A DNA stretch of 64,000 nucleotides. Origin: Rhodoglobus sp. GTDB lineage: Bacteria; Actinomycetota; Actinomycetes; Actinomycetales; Microbacteriaceae. Numbering within the stretch: position 1 is the stretch's first letter; the number at the start of each line of letters is the position of its first letter. The stretch is from assembly GCA_025464445.1 (NCBI GenBank), contig JAODLY010000034.1:62001-126000 (forward strand). The letters run 5' to 3'. The position numbers and the translations under genes are program-made. Shown in pieces: positions 16,195-25,666 of this stretch. The notes beneath the pieces were generated by a model, which did not search any database, was not told where the DNA came from, and saw only the letters and a program-made list of their open reading frames with translations.

Positions 16195-16503
16195 GTGCGC
16201 GAGCCCGCCCCCGACTTCATCTCGCAGGTGCTCGAGGTCGTGGCATCCATCCCGGAAGGCCGGGTCATGGCGTACGGCGATGTTGCCGCCGCGATCGGGT
16301 CGCGCGCCGCCCGCGCCGTCGGCACGGTGATGTCGCATTACGGGTCGGACTCGCCGTGGTGGCGGGTGGTGCGCGCCAGCGGGCATCCCCCCATCGACCA
16401 CGAGACTCGCGCCCTGCAGTACTACCGCGCCGAGGGCACCCCGCTGAAGTGGAGCCGCGACGGCGGCTACCGCGTGGACCTCGCCGCGCGCTGGCGGCCG
16501 TAG
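16195..16503 (+). CDS. Alkyltransferase-like protein (MGMT family without catalytic cysteine)
   Basis: A 102-residue single-domain member of the O6-alkylguanine-DNA alkyltransferase fold. VASIPEGRVMAYGDVAAAIG is the DNA-binding helix-turn-helix with the nucleotide-flipping Arg. Where MGMT has PCHRV this protein has PWWRVV, so the alkyl-acceptor Cys is replaced by Trp. Such ATL proteins are known to bind O6-alkylguanine and flag it for nucleotide excision repair. GTG 16195 follows GAGCGGAG; the gene is 15 bp behind the acetyltransferase and probably cotranscribed. Confidence 0.88.
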   Translation: MREPAPDFISQVLEVVASIPEGRVMAYGDVAAAIGSRAARAVGTVMSHYGSDSPWWRVVRASGHPPIDHETRALQYYRAEGTPLKWSRDGGYRVDLAARWRP

Positions 16504-16519
16504 CCGCGCCCGCCGCCTT

Positions 16520-16607
16520 CTTCCGAAATGACGGAGATTCGGGCATCCCGGGCTGCTCGACCAGCACTTTTCGCGCGGAACAGCCCTCTTCTCCGTCATT
16601 TCGGAAG
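16520..16607. repeat. Inverted-repeat element, family A, copy 1
   Basis: Perfect 18-bp arms: CTTCCGAAATGACGGAGA (16520-16537) and its reverse complement (16590-16607), separated by 52 bp. The spacer starts TTCGGGCATCCCG, as in copy 2, and holds an inner stem GGGCTG/CAGCCC (16550-16555 and 16581-16586). It lies between the alkyltransferase-like gene and the DUF559 gene. Related copies are at 17572-17662 and 35379-35468. Confidence 0.85.
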
Positions 16608-16676
16608 GCGAGGCGCGTTGTGCACCGTTCCGGACGCGGCCGCCGCCCGCCTCGACGGGGACGCCACGCTCGGTGC

Positions 16677-17531
16677 ATGGCATCGGTGTACTACGACGTG
16701 CAGCGCCGCGGAGGAATAGCGCGCACCTACGAATTGCTCCGCGACGGGCACACCTCGCACCGGTTGACCGCGGCGGTACGCGCCGGTGAGGTGGTCCGCG
16801 TGCGGCAGGGGCATTACGCCTGTCCCGAGCTGGGCGACGAGGAGACTCGCGCCGTACGTGTCGGTGGACGCCTCACCGGCGTCGCGGGTGCCCGGCGCCA
16901 CGGCATCTGGACGCCGCCCCTTTCCCGCATCGACGTGTCGGTGCCGGCGGATGCCCGCGCGCTGCGCACCCCGACCGACGCGCGGTCCCGGCTCGCCGCA
17001 CATCCCGACCCGGGCGTTCGCGTGAGCTGGACGGATCACGGCGCTCGAGGCACCCGTTCGGCCCTCGAAGTGCGTGAGTGTCTTCGGGATATCGTGCGAA
17101 GCCAGTCGGCGATCGTCGCCTTCGCGGTGCTCGAATCCGCCCTCCACCTCGGCCTCGTCACCCGGACGTCGCTGCGGCGGCTGGACCTGCCCCGCCGCCT
17201 GCGCGCGGCCGACCGCCTGAGCGAGAGTGGGGGTGAGTCCATGCTCAGATTCCGCCTGCTGGCGCAGCGGACCGCGTTTCGGCAGCAGGTGCAGATCCCG
17301 CGAGTCGGCCGCGTCGACTTCGTGGTCGGCCAGCGGCTCGTCATCGAAGTGGATGGCGCGGCGTTCCACACCGGTCGCGACGACTTCGAGGAGGACCGCA
17401 GGCGCGACGCCGTGCTCGCGGCCCTCGGCTACCTCGTGCTGCGGTTCAGCTACCGGCAGGTGGAGGGGCGCTGGCGCGAGGTATCCGCGGCCATCGGCGC
17501 GACGATCGCCCGCGGCGACCACCTGTGGTGA
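16677..17531 (+). CDS. DUF559 nuclease-like protein with N-terminal AbiEi-type winged helix
   Basis: A 284-residue protein. Residues about 5-60 (GGIARTYELLRDGHTSHRL, VRAGEVVRVRQGHYA) read as the AbiEi-like winged helix found at the front of many actinobacterial DUF559 proteins. Residues about 195-280 hold the DUF559 / Vsr-related PD-(D/E)XK core: IPRVGRVDFVVGQRLVIEVD, then GAAFHTGRDDFEEDRRRDAV and LVLRFSYRQV. The Asp and Glu of the DF...IEVDG segment are candidate metal ligands. No function is established for this family. The gene sits between two family A inverted repeats. ATG 16677 was chosen by where homologous sequence begins; longer readings enter the repeat. Confidence 0.75.
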   Translation: MASVYYDVQRRGGIARTYELLRDGHTSHRLTAAVRAGEVVRVRQGHYACPELGDEETRAVRVGGRLTGVAGARRHGIWTPPLSRIDVSVPADARALRTPTDARSRLAAHPDPGVRVSWTDHGARGTRSALEVRECLRDIVRSQSAIVAFAVLESALHLGLVTRTSLRRLDLPRRLRAADRLSESGGESMLRFRLLAQRTAFRQQVQIPRVGRVDFVVGQRLVIEVDGAAFHTGRDDFEEDRRRDAVLAALGYLVLRFSYRQVEGRWREVSAAIGATIARGDHLW

Positions 17532-17571
17532 GCGCGCGCCACCGCGAACTCGGCGCTTCCGCGAACGCGGC

Positions 17572-17662
17572 CCTTCCGAAATGACGGAGATTCGGGGCAT
17601 CCCGTAGAAAAAAATGCTGATGGGCAGGGATGACACGTCCGAATCTCCGTCATTTCGGAAGG
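17572..17662. repeat. Inverted-repeat element, family A, copy 2
   Basis: Perfect 24-bp arms at 17572-17595 and 17639-17662 (outer end CCTTCCGAAATGACGGAGAT) with a 43-bp spacer. The spacer opens GGCATCCCG like copy 1 and contains CATCCC/GGGATG, able to form an inner hairpin. It is the longest-armed of the three copies and lies 40 bp after the DUF559 gene, in the gap before the convergent VOC gene. Confidence 0.88.
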
Positions 17663-17734
17663 CAGGGGCGGGCGGCCACGGAAGGCGGCGCGGGGCCGAG
17701 GGCGGACCGGCGCGCGGGCGGAGCCCCGCCCCGG

Positions 17735-18208
17735 TCAGGCGGCGTAGGCCGCGTCGAGGTCCGCGATGACGATCTTCTGCATCTGCATCATCGCCTGCCC
17801 GACACGACCGGCCTTCACCGGGTCGGGGTCGGTGAGGTAGCGCATCAGGGCGGTCGGCACTATCTGCCAGGACAGCCCGAACTTGTCCTTCAGCCATCCG
17901 CACTGCGACTCTTCGCCGCCGTCGGCGGTGAGGGCGTTCCAGTACCTGTCGACCTCCTCCTGGGTCTCCACGGAGACCAGGAACGAGATCGCCTCGGTGA
18001 ACGTGAAGGCGGGGCCGCCGTTGAGGACGATGAACTTCTGCCCGGCGAGTTCGAAGCTCGCGTTCATGAGGGTGCCCGCCGGAACGGGACCGCCCTCCGG
18101 CCAGCGCGCCTCGTCGGTGGTCTTCGCGTCCGGGAAGATGCGGGAGTAGAACTCGATTGCCTCCTCGGCGTTGTTGTCGAACCAGAGGTATGGGGTGATG
18201 GTTGTCAT
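17735..18208 (-). CDS. VOC family protein (PhnB-like)
   Basis: A 157-residue protein of the vicinal-oxygen-chelate superfamily, subgroup often labelled PhnB or 3-demethylubiquinone methyltransferase-like. It begins ITPYLWFDNNAEEAIEFYSR and contains GTLMNASFELAGQKFIVLNG, SFLVSVETQEEVDRYWNAL, and CGWLKDKFGLSWQIVP. These proteins usually act as metal-dependent isomerases, dioxygenases or resistance proteins, but this subgroup has no settled reaction. The ATG has a strong AAAGGAG 6 nt upstream. It has its own start region and no obvious operon partner. Confidence 0.85.
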   Translation of the reverse strand: MTTITPYLWFDNNAEEAIEFYSRIFPDAKTTDEARWPEGGPVPAGTLMNASFELAGQKFIVLNGGPAFTFTEAISFLVSVETQEEVDRYWNALTADGGEESQCGWLKDKFGLSWQIVPTALMRYLTDPDPVKAGRVGQAMMQMQKIVIADLDAAYAA

Positions 18209-18263
18209 TGTTGTGCTCCTTTCACCGATGAGTCGGAACCGGCAGCCGATTCTCTACACACGT

Positions 18264-20069
18264 CTACACCAACGAGTCGCGCCAGGCCGCATGCAATTGG
18301 GCGAACCGCCCCGTGCCGGCGATGAGGTCGCGGGGCGTGCCGTCTTCGACGATCCTGCCGTGCTCCATCACGAGCACCCTGTCGGCGATCGCCACCGTCG
18401 AGAGGCGGTGGGCGATAATCACCGCTGTGCGGTCGGAGAGCAGCGTCTGCAGGCCCTCCTGCACGAGCCGCTCCGAGGGGATGTCGAGCGACGCCGTCGC
18501 CTCGTCGAGGATGAGCACGACGGGGTCGGCGATGAACGCGCGCGCGAACGAGAGCAGTTGCCGCTGGCCCGCAGAGACCCGTCCGCCGCGCTTGTTCACG
18601 TCGGTGTCGTACCCGGCGGGCAGTGACTCGATGAACTCGTGAGCGCCGACCGCCCTGGCCGCACGCACGATCTCTTCGCGCGTGGCATCCGGTTTGCCGA
18701 GGGCGATGTTGTCTGCAACGGTCCCAGAGAACAGATACGCCTCCTGGGTCACCATGACTATCGCGCGGCGCAGATCTTTGGGATGCAGCATCCTCAGGTC
18801 CACACCGTCGAGCGAAACGGTTCCCCGGCTCGGGTCGTAGAACCGCGAGATCAGCTTCGCGAGCGTCGACTTGCCGGCTCCCGTCGACCCGACGAGCGCG
18901 ACCGTCTGGCCGGCCGGAAGGTCGAGGCTGAACTCGGGGAGCACTACACGATCCGTCTTGTACGCGAACTCCACGTGGTCGAACGTGACCCGGCCCTGTG
19001 CTTTGCGCAGGTCGATCGGCCTGGTGGGGTCGGGCACGCTCGGCTGCTCCTCGAGCACGCCCGAGATCTTCTCGAGCGCGGCGGCGGCCGACTGGTAGGA
19101 GTTGTAGAACATCGCCATCTCCTGGGCCGGCGCGAAGAACTGCCTCGCATAGAGGAGGGATGCCAGCAGCACGCCGATCGCGACCCCTCCCGTTGCCACC
19201 CTCAGGCCGCCGATCAGCAGGATGAGCGCGAGCGCGACGTTGCCGATGAGCACGAGTCCAGGGTCGAAGATGCCGAACAGCTGGATGGTGCGACCGTTGG
19301 TGTAGCGATAATCCTCGACGAGCCCGCCGAACTCCACCTCGTTGCGCTTCTCCTTGCGGAACGCCTTGACAGCACGGATGCCGGTCATCGTCTCGACGAA
19401 CATCACGATCAGCCGGGCAGACGCCGTTCTCGTGTCACGGAAGTACAGCTGCGAGCGCACCTGGAACCAGCGGGTAAGAAACGCCAGTGGCACGAGTGAG
19501 CCGAGCAGCACGAGGCCGCTCGTCCAGTCCAGCGAGAACAGCGCGATCGCGATGAACAGCATGTAGAGCGCACCCTGGACCAACTGGTTGATGCCGGAGT
19601 CGAGCAACTCCCTGATCGCATCGAGGTCGCTCGTCTGGCGGGCGATGATGCGGCCGGAGGTGTAGCTCTCGTGGAACTCGAGGGACAACCGCTGGGTGTG
19701 GATGAATACCCGTTTGCGCAGGTCGAACAGGATCGCCTGGCTCACCCGGGCGGTCAGCACGGTGTACCACGCGATGAGTCCGGCTCCGATGACGCCGGTG
19801 ACCAGGTACGCCACGACGGCGAGGCCGAGCGGCAGCCAGTCCTGCCTGACCAGGGCGGGCAGCCCGCTGTCGATGCCGTAGGCGATGAGCGCCGGGCCGA
19901 CTACCTGCGCGGCGGTGCTCACGACGACCACGACCATGGTCAACACGACCATCGGACGCACCGGCCGGATCAACGATCCGAGCAGCCTGAGCGAACGCTG
20001 CCTGATCTGCCGACTCTCGACCTTCGAGTAGTCGTTGCGCTCTTCGCCTTCTACGCCCGTGACGCTCAT
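18264..20069 (-). CDS. ABC exporter, fused permease and ATPase (second half-transporter)
   Basis: A 601-residue half-transporter: six membrane helices (about 30-320) followed by an ATPase domain with Walker [11 protein letters not shown]-loop [10 protein letters not shown], signature VSAGQRQ, Walker [13 protein letters not shown] and H-loop IAHRLSTV. It overlaps the upstream half-transporter by ATGA, so the two form a heterodimer of the BmrCD/TM287-288 class. In such pairs one ATP site is often degenerate; the catalytic Glu after Walker B is present here (LDEATA). The substrate is unknown: drugs, peptides and lipids are all handled by relatives. Confidence 0.92.
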   Translation of the reverse strand: MSVTGVEGEERNDYSKVESRQIRQRSLRLLGSLIRPVRPMVVLTMVVVVVSTAAQVVGPALIAYGIDSGLPALVRQDWLPLGLAVVAYLVTGVIGAGLIAWYTVLTARVSQAILFDLRKRVFIHTQRLSLEFHESYTSGRIIARQTSDLDAIRELLDSGINQLVQGALYMLFIAIALFSLDWTSGLVLLGSLVPLAFLTRWFQVRSQLYFRDTRTASARLIVMFVETMTGIRAVKAFRKEKRNEVEFGGLVEDYRYTNGRTIQLFGIFDPGLVLIGNVALALILLIGGLRVATGGVAIGVLLASLLYARQFFAPAQEMAMFYNSYQSAAAALEKISGVLEEQPSVPDPTRPIDLRKAQGRVTFDHVEFAYKTDRVVLPEFSLDLPAGQTVALVGSTGAGKSTLAKLISRFYDPSRGTVSLDGVDLRMLHPKDLRRAIVMVTQEAYLFSGTVADNIALGKPDATREEIVRAARAVGAHEFIESLPAGYDTDVNKRGGRVSAGQRQLLSFARAFIADPVVLILDEATASLDIPSERLVQEGLQTLLSDRTAVIIAHRLSTVAIADRVLVMEHGRIVEDGTPRDLIAGTGRFAQLHAAWRDSLV

Positions 20070-21865
20070 GCGTTTGCCCTCTCGCGCTTTTCCTCGTCTT
20101 CGAGCGACGAGATGACGAAGCGATAGTGCTCGCTCGACACGAGCAGGTCGGAATGCCGCCCAACCGCGGTTATGCGCCCGGCTTCGAGCAGGGCGACGCG
20201 GTCGGCGAGCATGACGGTGGACGGCCGGTGCGCCACGATGAGCGCAGTTGTCGACGCGAGCACGCGGCGCAGGGCGGCTTCGACAAGTGCCTCAGTGTCG
20301 ACGTCGAGTGCCGACAGGGGGTCATCGAGCACGAGCACCGATGGCTTCGCCGCCACGGCGCGCGCGAGGGCGAGCCGCTGTCGCTGTCCGCCCGAGAGCG
20401 ACAGCCCTTCTTCGCCGACCTTCGTGTCGAGCCCGTCGGGCAGCTCATAGACGAAGGATGCCTGCGCGATGTCTATCGCCTCGGCGAGGTCGGCCTCAGA
20501 GGCATCCGGTCGGCCGAGCAGCACATTGTCGCGCACGCTCGCCGAGAACAGCGTGGCGTCTTCGAACGCCATCGCCAGGTGGGTGCGCAGCTCGTACAGT
20601 GTGAGGTCGCGCACGTCGACGCCGTCGACGGTGATCGACCCGCCCGTGACGTCGTAGAGCCGGGTAGTCAGCGCGGTGAGCGTGGACTTTCCCGAACCGG
20701 TGAGCCCGACGAGTGCCATCGTCTCCCCCGGCTCGATGGCGAGGTCGACCCCGTCGAGCAGGTCGGGCACGCGCTCCGGCGAGTCCTGGTAGCGGAAGTG
20801 CACGCCGTCGAAGGCAAGTCGCCCGAGCGGGGCGGCAATCGTCTTCGGCTTCACCGGGTCGACGATGTCGTTGGGCGTGTCCATGACCTCGAAGAACCTG
20901 TCGGCCGCCGTGCGCGTGTCGAACGTCATCGAGAGCAGGAAGCCGATGGATTCCACCGGCCAGCGCAGCACGGTCGCTGTGGCGAAGAACGCCACGAGCT
21001 CACCGACGCTGAGTTGCCCGGCCACGGCAAGCCAGACACCGCCGAGGAGGCACAGGGCGAATGTGACATCCGGAACCAGCAGCAGCCAGAGCCAGATGCC
21101 CGCGATCGCGCGCGCCTTCTCGATCTCGGTGCCGCGCAGCTGTTCGGCCTGCACGGCGAAGTTCTTGAGTGCATGGCTGCCCCGGCCGAACGCCTTGAGC
21201 ACCCGGATGCCGTGCACGGACTCTTCGACGGTTGTCGCGAGATCGCCCGCCTGGTCCTGGCTCCTGCGGGCGACTATCGAGTACTTGTTCTCGAAGAGGT
21301 ACCCGTAGATCCAGAGCGGGATCGAGCACACGATGAACAACACACCGAGGATCCAGGAGATATTGAGCAGGAAGAAGAAGCCGATCGCGATGGTCACGAC
21401 GTTGACCACGAGAAGGACGAGGCCGAACGAGATCCAGCGCCTGATGAGGTTGAGGTCGCTGATCGCGCGCGAAAGCAGCTGGCCACTCGGCCAACGGTCG
21501 TGGAAGCTCACGGGCAGGTTCTGCAACCGCAGGTAAAGCCCATTGCGAAGGCGCGCCTCGACATGGGTGCCCGGGGTGAGCACGAACGTGCGTCGCAGGT
21601 AGACCATGAGTGCCTCGAGGATGCCCAGGCCGAGCACCATCGCGAACGCCGGCCAGATCTGGGCGGAGTCACCCGACTTGAGCGGACCGTCGACGAGGTT
21701 CCTGAGCACCTGCGGGATCAGGAGCGCCACGATGCCCGCGAACAGGGCTGCGACCATGCCGAGGTAGATCCTGGGCATTGCGGGCTTCGCATACGGATAT
21801 AGCCGGAGGATCGCGCCAAAAGTGCCGCCGCGTTTTGCGACTGCTGGGGGAACTGCTGAAGACAT
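20066..21865 (-). CDS. ABC exporter, fused permease and ATPase (first half-transporter)
   Basis: A 599-residue half-transporter from ATG 21865 ([18 protein letters not shown]), with AGGGAC upstream; longer readings begin in non-conserved sequence. The ATPase domain has Walker [10 protein letters not shown], signature LSGGQRQ and H-loop VAHRPSTV. After Walker B the sequence is [12 protein letters not shown]: the catalytic glutamate is Asp (LDDP), so this is the degenerate-site partner, while the other half keeps LDEA. That is the expected asymmetry of heterodimeric exporters. Confidence 0.92.
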   Translation of the reverse strand: MSSAVPPAVAKRGGTFGAILRLYPYAKPAMPRIYLGMVAALFAGIVALLIPQVLRNLVDGPLKSGDSAQIWPAFAMVLGLGILEALMVYLRRTFVLTPGTHVEARLRNGLYLRLQNLPVSFHDRWPSGQLLSRAISDLNLIRRWISFGLVLLVVNVVTIAIGFFFLLNISWILGVLFIVCSIPLWIYGYLFENKYSIVARRSQDQAGDLATTVEESVHGIRVLKAFGRGSHALKNFAVQAEQLRGTEIEKARAIAGIWLWLLLVPDVTFALCLLGGVWLAVAGQLSVGELVAFFATATVLRWPVESIGFLLSMTFDTRTAADRFFEVMDTPNDIVDPVKPKTIAAPLGRLAFDGVHFRYQDSPERVPDLLDGVDLAIEPGETMALVGLTGSGKSTLTALTTRLYDVTGGSITVDGVDVRDLTLYELRTHLAMAFEDATLFSASVRDNVLLGRPDASEADLAEAIDIAQASFVYELPDGLDTKVGEEGLSLSGGQRQRLALARAVAAKPSVLVLDDPLSALDVDTEALVEAALRRVLASTTALIVAHRPSTVMLADRVALLEAGRITAVGRHSDLLVSSEHYRFVISSLEDEEKRERANA

Positions 21866-21965
21866 GAATGTCCCTAAATGCGGGAGGACGCCTCGGCGCC
21901 CGGAGTCTGGATTTGGTCTGGTACGGGCGTCGAACGCCCTCGAAATGCCGGTGGTACTTGTCGCG

Positions 21966-22058
21966 CTACGGGAGCGGGGCGAGTCGCGGGGCCTTGGCAC
22001 CGAAGACAGCGCCCATGGTCGCGATCGTGCGCGCCGTGGCGACTACTGTCTCTGTCAT
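21966..22058 (-). CDS. Candidate 30-residue small protein in the exporter leader
   Basis: ATG 22058 is preceded by GGGGAGA with a 5-nt spacing, a better ribosome-binding site than most genes here, and the frame ends at TAG 21966-21968. The peptide starts [20 protein letters not shown] and ends APLP; it has a mildly hydrophobic centre and two basic residues. I recognise no family. It could be a small membrane-associated protein, a leader peptide controlling the exporter or, less likely, chance. The exporter start is 100 bp downstream. Confidence 0.45.
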   Translation of the reverse strand: MTETVVATARTIATMGAVFGAKAPRLAPLP

Positions 22059-22134
22059 GATGCTCTCCCCTGGCCTGGTGCCGTGCTTGGTGGTGGTGTA
22101 CTCGGGGCCGATTGACGGGCCCGGGCAGCCTTCC

Positions 22135-22164
22135 AGACTAGGCCAGTATCGGGTCGCAGGGCAA
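22135..22164 (-). promoter_or_regulatory. Candidate promoter for the small ORF and ABC exporter operon
   Basis: On the minus strand: TTGCCC (22164-22159), 18-bp spacer, TAGTCT (22140-22135). Transcription would begin near 22128, about 70 nt before the 30-codon ORF and 260 nt before the exporter. No palindrome is evident here. Confidence 0.35.
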
Positions 22165-22201
22165 GGATTGGCGCAAGATCGGCGGGCGATTCCGCCGTTG
22201 C

Positions 22202-23425
22202 CTACCTGATGCGCACGGACAGGCAGGTGACGCAGCCCTCGAGCTTCTCGAACTCGCTCACGTCGACGGTGACGACACGGTAGCCGAGGCTCTCAACGAG
22301 CTTTACCGACTTCGGAACGGATGCCGCCATGAGCACGGTGTCCGCCGAGAGCACGACTACTGCCGCGCCGGGCTCCGGCATCGCCAGGAAGCGCTCGAAC
22401 GCCGTGGGGCTCTCTACCGCCTTGGTGAAACCGATGACCGTGCCGTCGGGCAGCGCGGTGACGGCGCTCTTGAGGTGCAGTGCCTTGGTTACCGGTACTG
22501 CGACCACCGAATAGCCCAGCGGCGCCAGGATGGCCCGCAGCTGGCTGATGCCCTCCGCGTTGGTCCGCGTGCTGCGGCCGACATAGACAGTGCTGCCGAC
22601 CTCGAGCACGTCTCCGCCGTCGAGTGTTCCGGGAAGCGCGATCTCGTGGATCTTCAGGCCGAGGGTCTTCGCGGTGGCGCGCACGGCATCCGTCTCGCCA
22701 CGTCGGCTCTCCGCGCCCGGGCTCGTGACGATTCCGACGCCGCCGAAAACGACGAGGGCGTCCTCGACGAACACGGAGTCCGGCAGGTCATCTGCCGTCG
22801 GCACTTCGACGATCTCGAAACCGGCGGTTTCGAGAGCCTCGACGTACGCGTCCCACTGCCCGTCCGCGAGATCGGCGTCGATGGTCGAGCGCTCGATGTG
22901 GGTCACCTGCCCGGCCTGCAGGTTCGAGGATGGCTGGCGCACGAGCGCGATCGGCTTGCTCGCGTGAGAGAACCGGTTCCACCTCGCCCAGATCGGACGG
23001 CCCACGAACACGGCGATGAGAGCCGAGGCGACGATGACTATGAGGTTGTTGCCGACAAGGGTGCCGAGCACGGCCCCGACGACGTCAGGGCCGAACGCAG
23101 TGCCCTTGGACACCACGCCGTAGATCGTGCCCAGGAATGCCGCGAGGATGCCGCCGACAAGCCCGGCGCCGAGTGCCGCGTACCAGGTGCGCATGGCCCC
23201 GAGCGCCGCCGCGACGGTCACCAGCACGAACAGCACGAGGCTCACCGGCAGGAAGAAATCGCTGATCGGCACGATGTTCGCCGACGAGGCGCCGTTGGCG
23301 GTGAAGAACACGAGCACCACGGCCACATGGGTCGTCACCGCAACGACAAAACCGGTGACGAGGGATGCCGCGGCGCGGCGTCCGAGGGAGAGCGGACGAG
23401 TGGAGGGCGCTATGGGCATTGTCAC
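22202..23425 (-). CDS. DDAH/arginine-deiminase-fold amidinohydrolase with N-terminal membrane domain
   Basis: A 407-residue fusion. Residues 15 to about 145 are four or five membrane helices. Residues about 155-407 form a guanidino-group-modifying domain similar to dimethylarginine dimethylaminohydrolase: DSVFVEDALVV (Glu221, Asp222), GTLDGGDVL (Asp269), the catalytic His317 in ALHLKSAVTALPDG, and the nucleophile Cys401 in EGCVTCLSVRI. All catalytic residues are present, so it should be active; dimethylarginine-to-citrulline is the usual DDAH reaction, but the substrate is inferred. It follows purH by 31 bp on the same strand and may be cotranscribed. DDAH proteins are normally soluble, about 255-285 residues. 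Confidence 0.82.
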   Translation of the reverse strand: MTMPIAPSTRPLSLGRRAAASLVTGFVVAVTTHVAVVLVFFTANGASSANIVPISDFFLPVSLVLFVLVTVAAALGAMRTWYAALGAGLVGGILAAFLGTIYGVVSKGTAFGPDVVGAVLGTLVGNNLIVIVASALIAVFVGRPIWARWNRFSHASKPIALVRQPSSNLQAGQVTHIERSTIDADLADGQWDAYVEALETAGFEIVEVPTADDLPDSVFVEDALVVFGGVGIVTSPGAESRRGETDAVRATAKTLGLKIHEIALPGTLDGGDVLEVGSTVYVGRSTRTNAEGISQLRAILAPLGYSVVAVPVTKALHLKSAVTALPDGTVIGFTKAVESPTAFERFLAMPEPGAAVVVLSADTVLMAASVPKSVKLVESLGYRVVTVDVSEFEKLEGCVTCLSVRIR

Positions 23426-23456
23426 AACCTATCGAGGGGGAGCTATGAAGTAGCTG

Positions 23457-25067
23457 TCAGTGGAAGAAGTGCCGCTCGCCGGTGAAGTACATCGTCACCC
23501 CGGCGTTTTGCGCGGCGAGGATGACCTCGTCGTCGCGGATCGACCCGCCCGGCTGCACTATGGCCCGCACGCCCGCGGCGATGAGGATCTCGGCGCCGTC
23601 GGCGAAGGGGAAGAACGCGTCGCTCGCGGCGACGGAGCCGGCCGCGCGCTCCCCCGCGCGGGTGACGGCCAGCTGGCAGGAGTCGACCCGGTTCACCTGT
23701 CCCATGCCCACCCCGACCGACGCACCGTCGTGTGCGAGCAGGATGGCGTTGGATTTCACCGAACGCACGGCGCGCCAGGCGAATTCGAGGTCGGCCCGTG
23801 TCGGGGCGTCCGCCTCTTCGCCGGCGACGAGGGTCCAGGCATCCGAGCTGAAGCCCGCGTAGGTGTCGGCGGTCTGGATCAGGGCACCGCCGGAGACCTG
23901 CCTGAACTCCTCGGCCGCACGACGGTAGCCGGACGGCAGTTTGAGCAGGCGCAGGTTCTTCTTCGACTGCAGGATCGCCAGCGCGTCCGGGTCGAAGTCG
24001 GGCGCGACGATGACCTCGGTGAAGATGTCGCGGATCGACTCCGCCGCGGCGCGGGTGATCGGGCGGTTGGCCGCGATCACTCCGCCGTATGCCGAGACCG
24101 GGTCACAGGCGTTGGCGCGCTCGTGGGCAGAGGCGATCGGATCGCCCGCTCCGCGGGACACGGCGATTCCGCACGGGTTCGCGTGCTTGATGATGGCCAC
24201 AGCCGGCTCGTCGAAATCGTAGGCGGCGCGCAGGGCGGCGTCGGCATCCACGTAGTTGTTGTACGACATCTCCTTGCCGTTCAGTTGCGTCGCCTGGGCG
24301 ATTCCCGTGCCGTCGGCCTCGACGTAGAGCGCGGCAGACTGGTGCGCGTTCTCGCCGTAACGCAGAGGGGTCTTGAGGTGCACCTCGTAGGCGACGGTGT
24401 CCGCGAAGTCTTCGGAGAGCGGGTTCTCGGCACGCACGCCGATATTGTCCGCGAACCACTCGGCGACGGCCTTGTCGTACGCCGCTGTGTGCGCGAACGC
24501 CTCCCCCGCGAGGCGCTGGCGCTGGGCCAGGGTCGTGCCGCCGAGCTTGAGCGCCTTGAGCACCTGCGCATATCCGGAGGGGGATGTCACGATCGCCACG
24601 TTCGCGTGGTTCTTCGCGGCGGCGCGCACGAGCGCCGGTCCGCCGATGTCGATCTGCTCGATCACGTCATCCGGCGCTGCCCCCGGAAGGGCCGTCTCGA
24701 CGAAGGGATAGAGGTTCGACACCACGAGCTCGAAAGGCTTGATGCCGAGTGCCTCGAGTTCGGCCTCGTGCGCTTCGAGCCGGAGGTCGGCGAGCAGGCC
24801 GGCGTGGATCGCGGGGTGCAGGGTGCGCACCCGCCCGTCGAGCGATTCGGGGAAGCCGGTGACGGCGGCGACCTCGGTGACGGCCAGGCCGGCATCCGCA
24901 ATCGTCTTCGCTGTCGACCCTGTTGAGACGATCTCGACCCCGGCTTCGACGAGCGCCTTGGCGAGGTCGACGAGCCCGGTCTTGTCACTCACCGAGATGA
25001 GCGCCCGATGGATCGGGATGGCATCCCTGCTGCGGTAGTCGGCGGGGTCGTGAGTAGGGCCGCTCAT
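23457..25067 (-). CDS. purH: Bifunctional AICAR formyltransferase / IMP cyclohydrolase
   Basis: A 536-residue enzyme for the last two steps of IMP synthesis. The N-terminal MGS-like cyclohydrolase domain ([45 protein letters not shown]) is followed by the AICAR transformylase domain ([26 protein letters not shown] with the Lys-His pair, [19 protein letters not shown], and the terminal TGERHFFH). It starts at ATG 25067, overlapping purN by ATGA. Confidence 0.97.
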   Translation of the reverse strand: MSGPTHDPADYRSRDAIPIHRALISVSDKTGLVDLAKALVEAGVEIVSTGSTAKTIADAGLAVTEVAAVTGFPESLDGRVRTLHPAIHAGLLADLRLEAHEAELEALGIKPFELVVSNLYPFVETALPGAAPDDVIEQIDIGGPALVRAAAKNHANVAIVTSPSGYAQVLKALKLGGTTLAQRQRLAGEAFAHTAAYDKAVAEWFADNIGVRAENPLSEDFADTVAYEVHLKTPLRYGENAHQSAALYVEADGTGIAQATQLNGKEMSYNNYVDADAALRAAYDFDEPAVAIIKHANPCGIAVSRGAGDPIASAHERANACDPVSAYGGVIAANRPITRAAAESIRDIFTEVIVAPDFDPDALAILQSKKNLRLLKLPSGYRRAAEEFRQVSGGALIQTADTYAGFSSDAWTLVAGEEADAPTRADLEFAWRAVRSVKSNAILLAHDGASVGVGMGQVNRVDSCQLAVTRAGERAAGSVAASDAFFPFADGAEILIAAGVRAIVQPGGSIRDDEVILAAQNAGVTMYFTGERHFFH

Positions 25068-25663
25068 GATCGCGCGAGCTCCTTAAGGTCGATTTGCGAA
25101 TTGGCGATATCGAGGATCGCCTGGATGAGCAGGCGCCGCTCGACTGGCTTGATGCGCTCGTGAAGCCGCTCTTCGGTGTCCCCGGGCAGCACGGGGATGC
25201 GCTCCTGCGAGATGATCGGCCCGCTGTCGACACCGTTGTCAACGACGATGACGCTCGCGCCGGTCTGGGTGGCCCCGGCGGCAAGCGCGTCCCGCACGGC
25301 GTGGGCACCCGGAAATTCCGGGAGGTAGGCGGGATGCGTGTTGATGAGGTTCGGCGAGAGGGCTGCGACAACCCGCGGCGGCAGCAGCTTCATGAATCCG
25401 CTCAGCACGACGAGGTCGGGGCTCCAGGCGAGCACCTGTTCCAGGATCGAGTCGCCCCACGCCTCACGATCCGGGAAGTTCGTCATGGCCACGGAGAATG
25501 TCGGGATGCCGAACTCCTCGGCGTGCTCGAACCCGTCGGCATCGCGATCGGCCCCGACCGCGACGACCCGTGCCGGGAACTCCGCGTCCTCGGACGCCTC
25601 GAGAAGCGCCCTGAGATTGGACCCGCCCCCCGAGATCAGGACAACGAGTGAAAGCACCCGCAC
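25064..25663 (-). CDS. purN: Phosphoribosylglycinamide formyltransferase
   Basis: A 199-residue GAR transformylase using 10-formyltetrahydrofolate. Motifs: [14 protein letters not shown] (phosphate-binding loop), the catalytic block [23 protein letters not shown] with Asn, His, and [16 protein letters not shown] containing the conserved Asp. It starts at GTG 25663, with an in-frame GTG two codons downstream also possible. It is 3 bp after perM and overlaps purH by 4 bp, giving a perM-purN-purH unit as in other actinobacteria. Confidence 0.96.
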   Translation of the reverse strand: MRVLSLVVLISGGGSNLRALLEASEDAEFPARVVAVGADRDADGFEHAEEFGIPTFSVAMTNFPDREAWGDSILEQVLAWSPDLVVLSGFMKLLPPRVVAALSPNLINTHPAYLPEFPGAHAVRDALAAGATQTGASVIVVDNGVDSGPIISQERIPVLPGDTEERLHERIKPVERRLLIQAILDIANSQIDLKELARS

Positions 25664-25666
25664 AGC

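Larger units (their letters stand above)
21866..22201. other. 336-bp gap upstream of the ABC exporter operon
   Basis: The gap holds a 30-codon ORF on the exporter strand (21966-22058), a promoter candidate (22135-22164) and, between the ORF and the exporter, a short hairpin GGGCG/CGCCC. Nothing else was recognised. The arrangement (promoter, short ORF, hairpin, exporter) would suit regulation through a leader. Confidence 0.5.

Noticed and set aside
16520-17662. Family A repeats as a CRISPR-like array
   Set aside because: The repeats are palindromic pairs with no regular direct-repeat and spacer series, and no cas genes are present.
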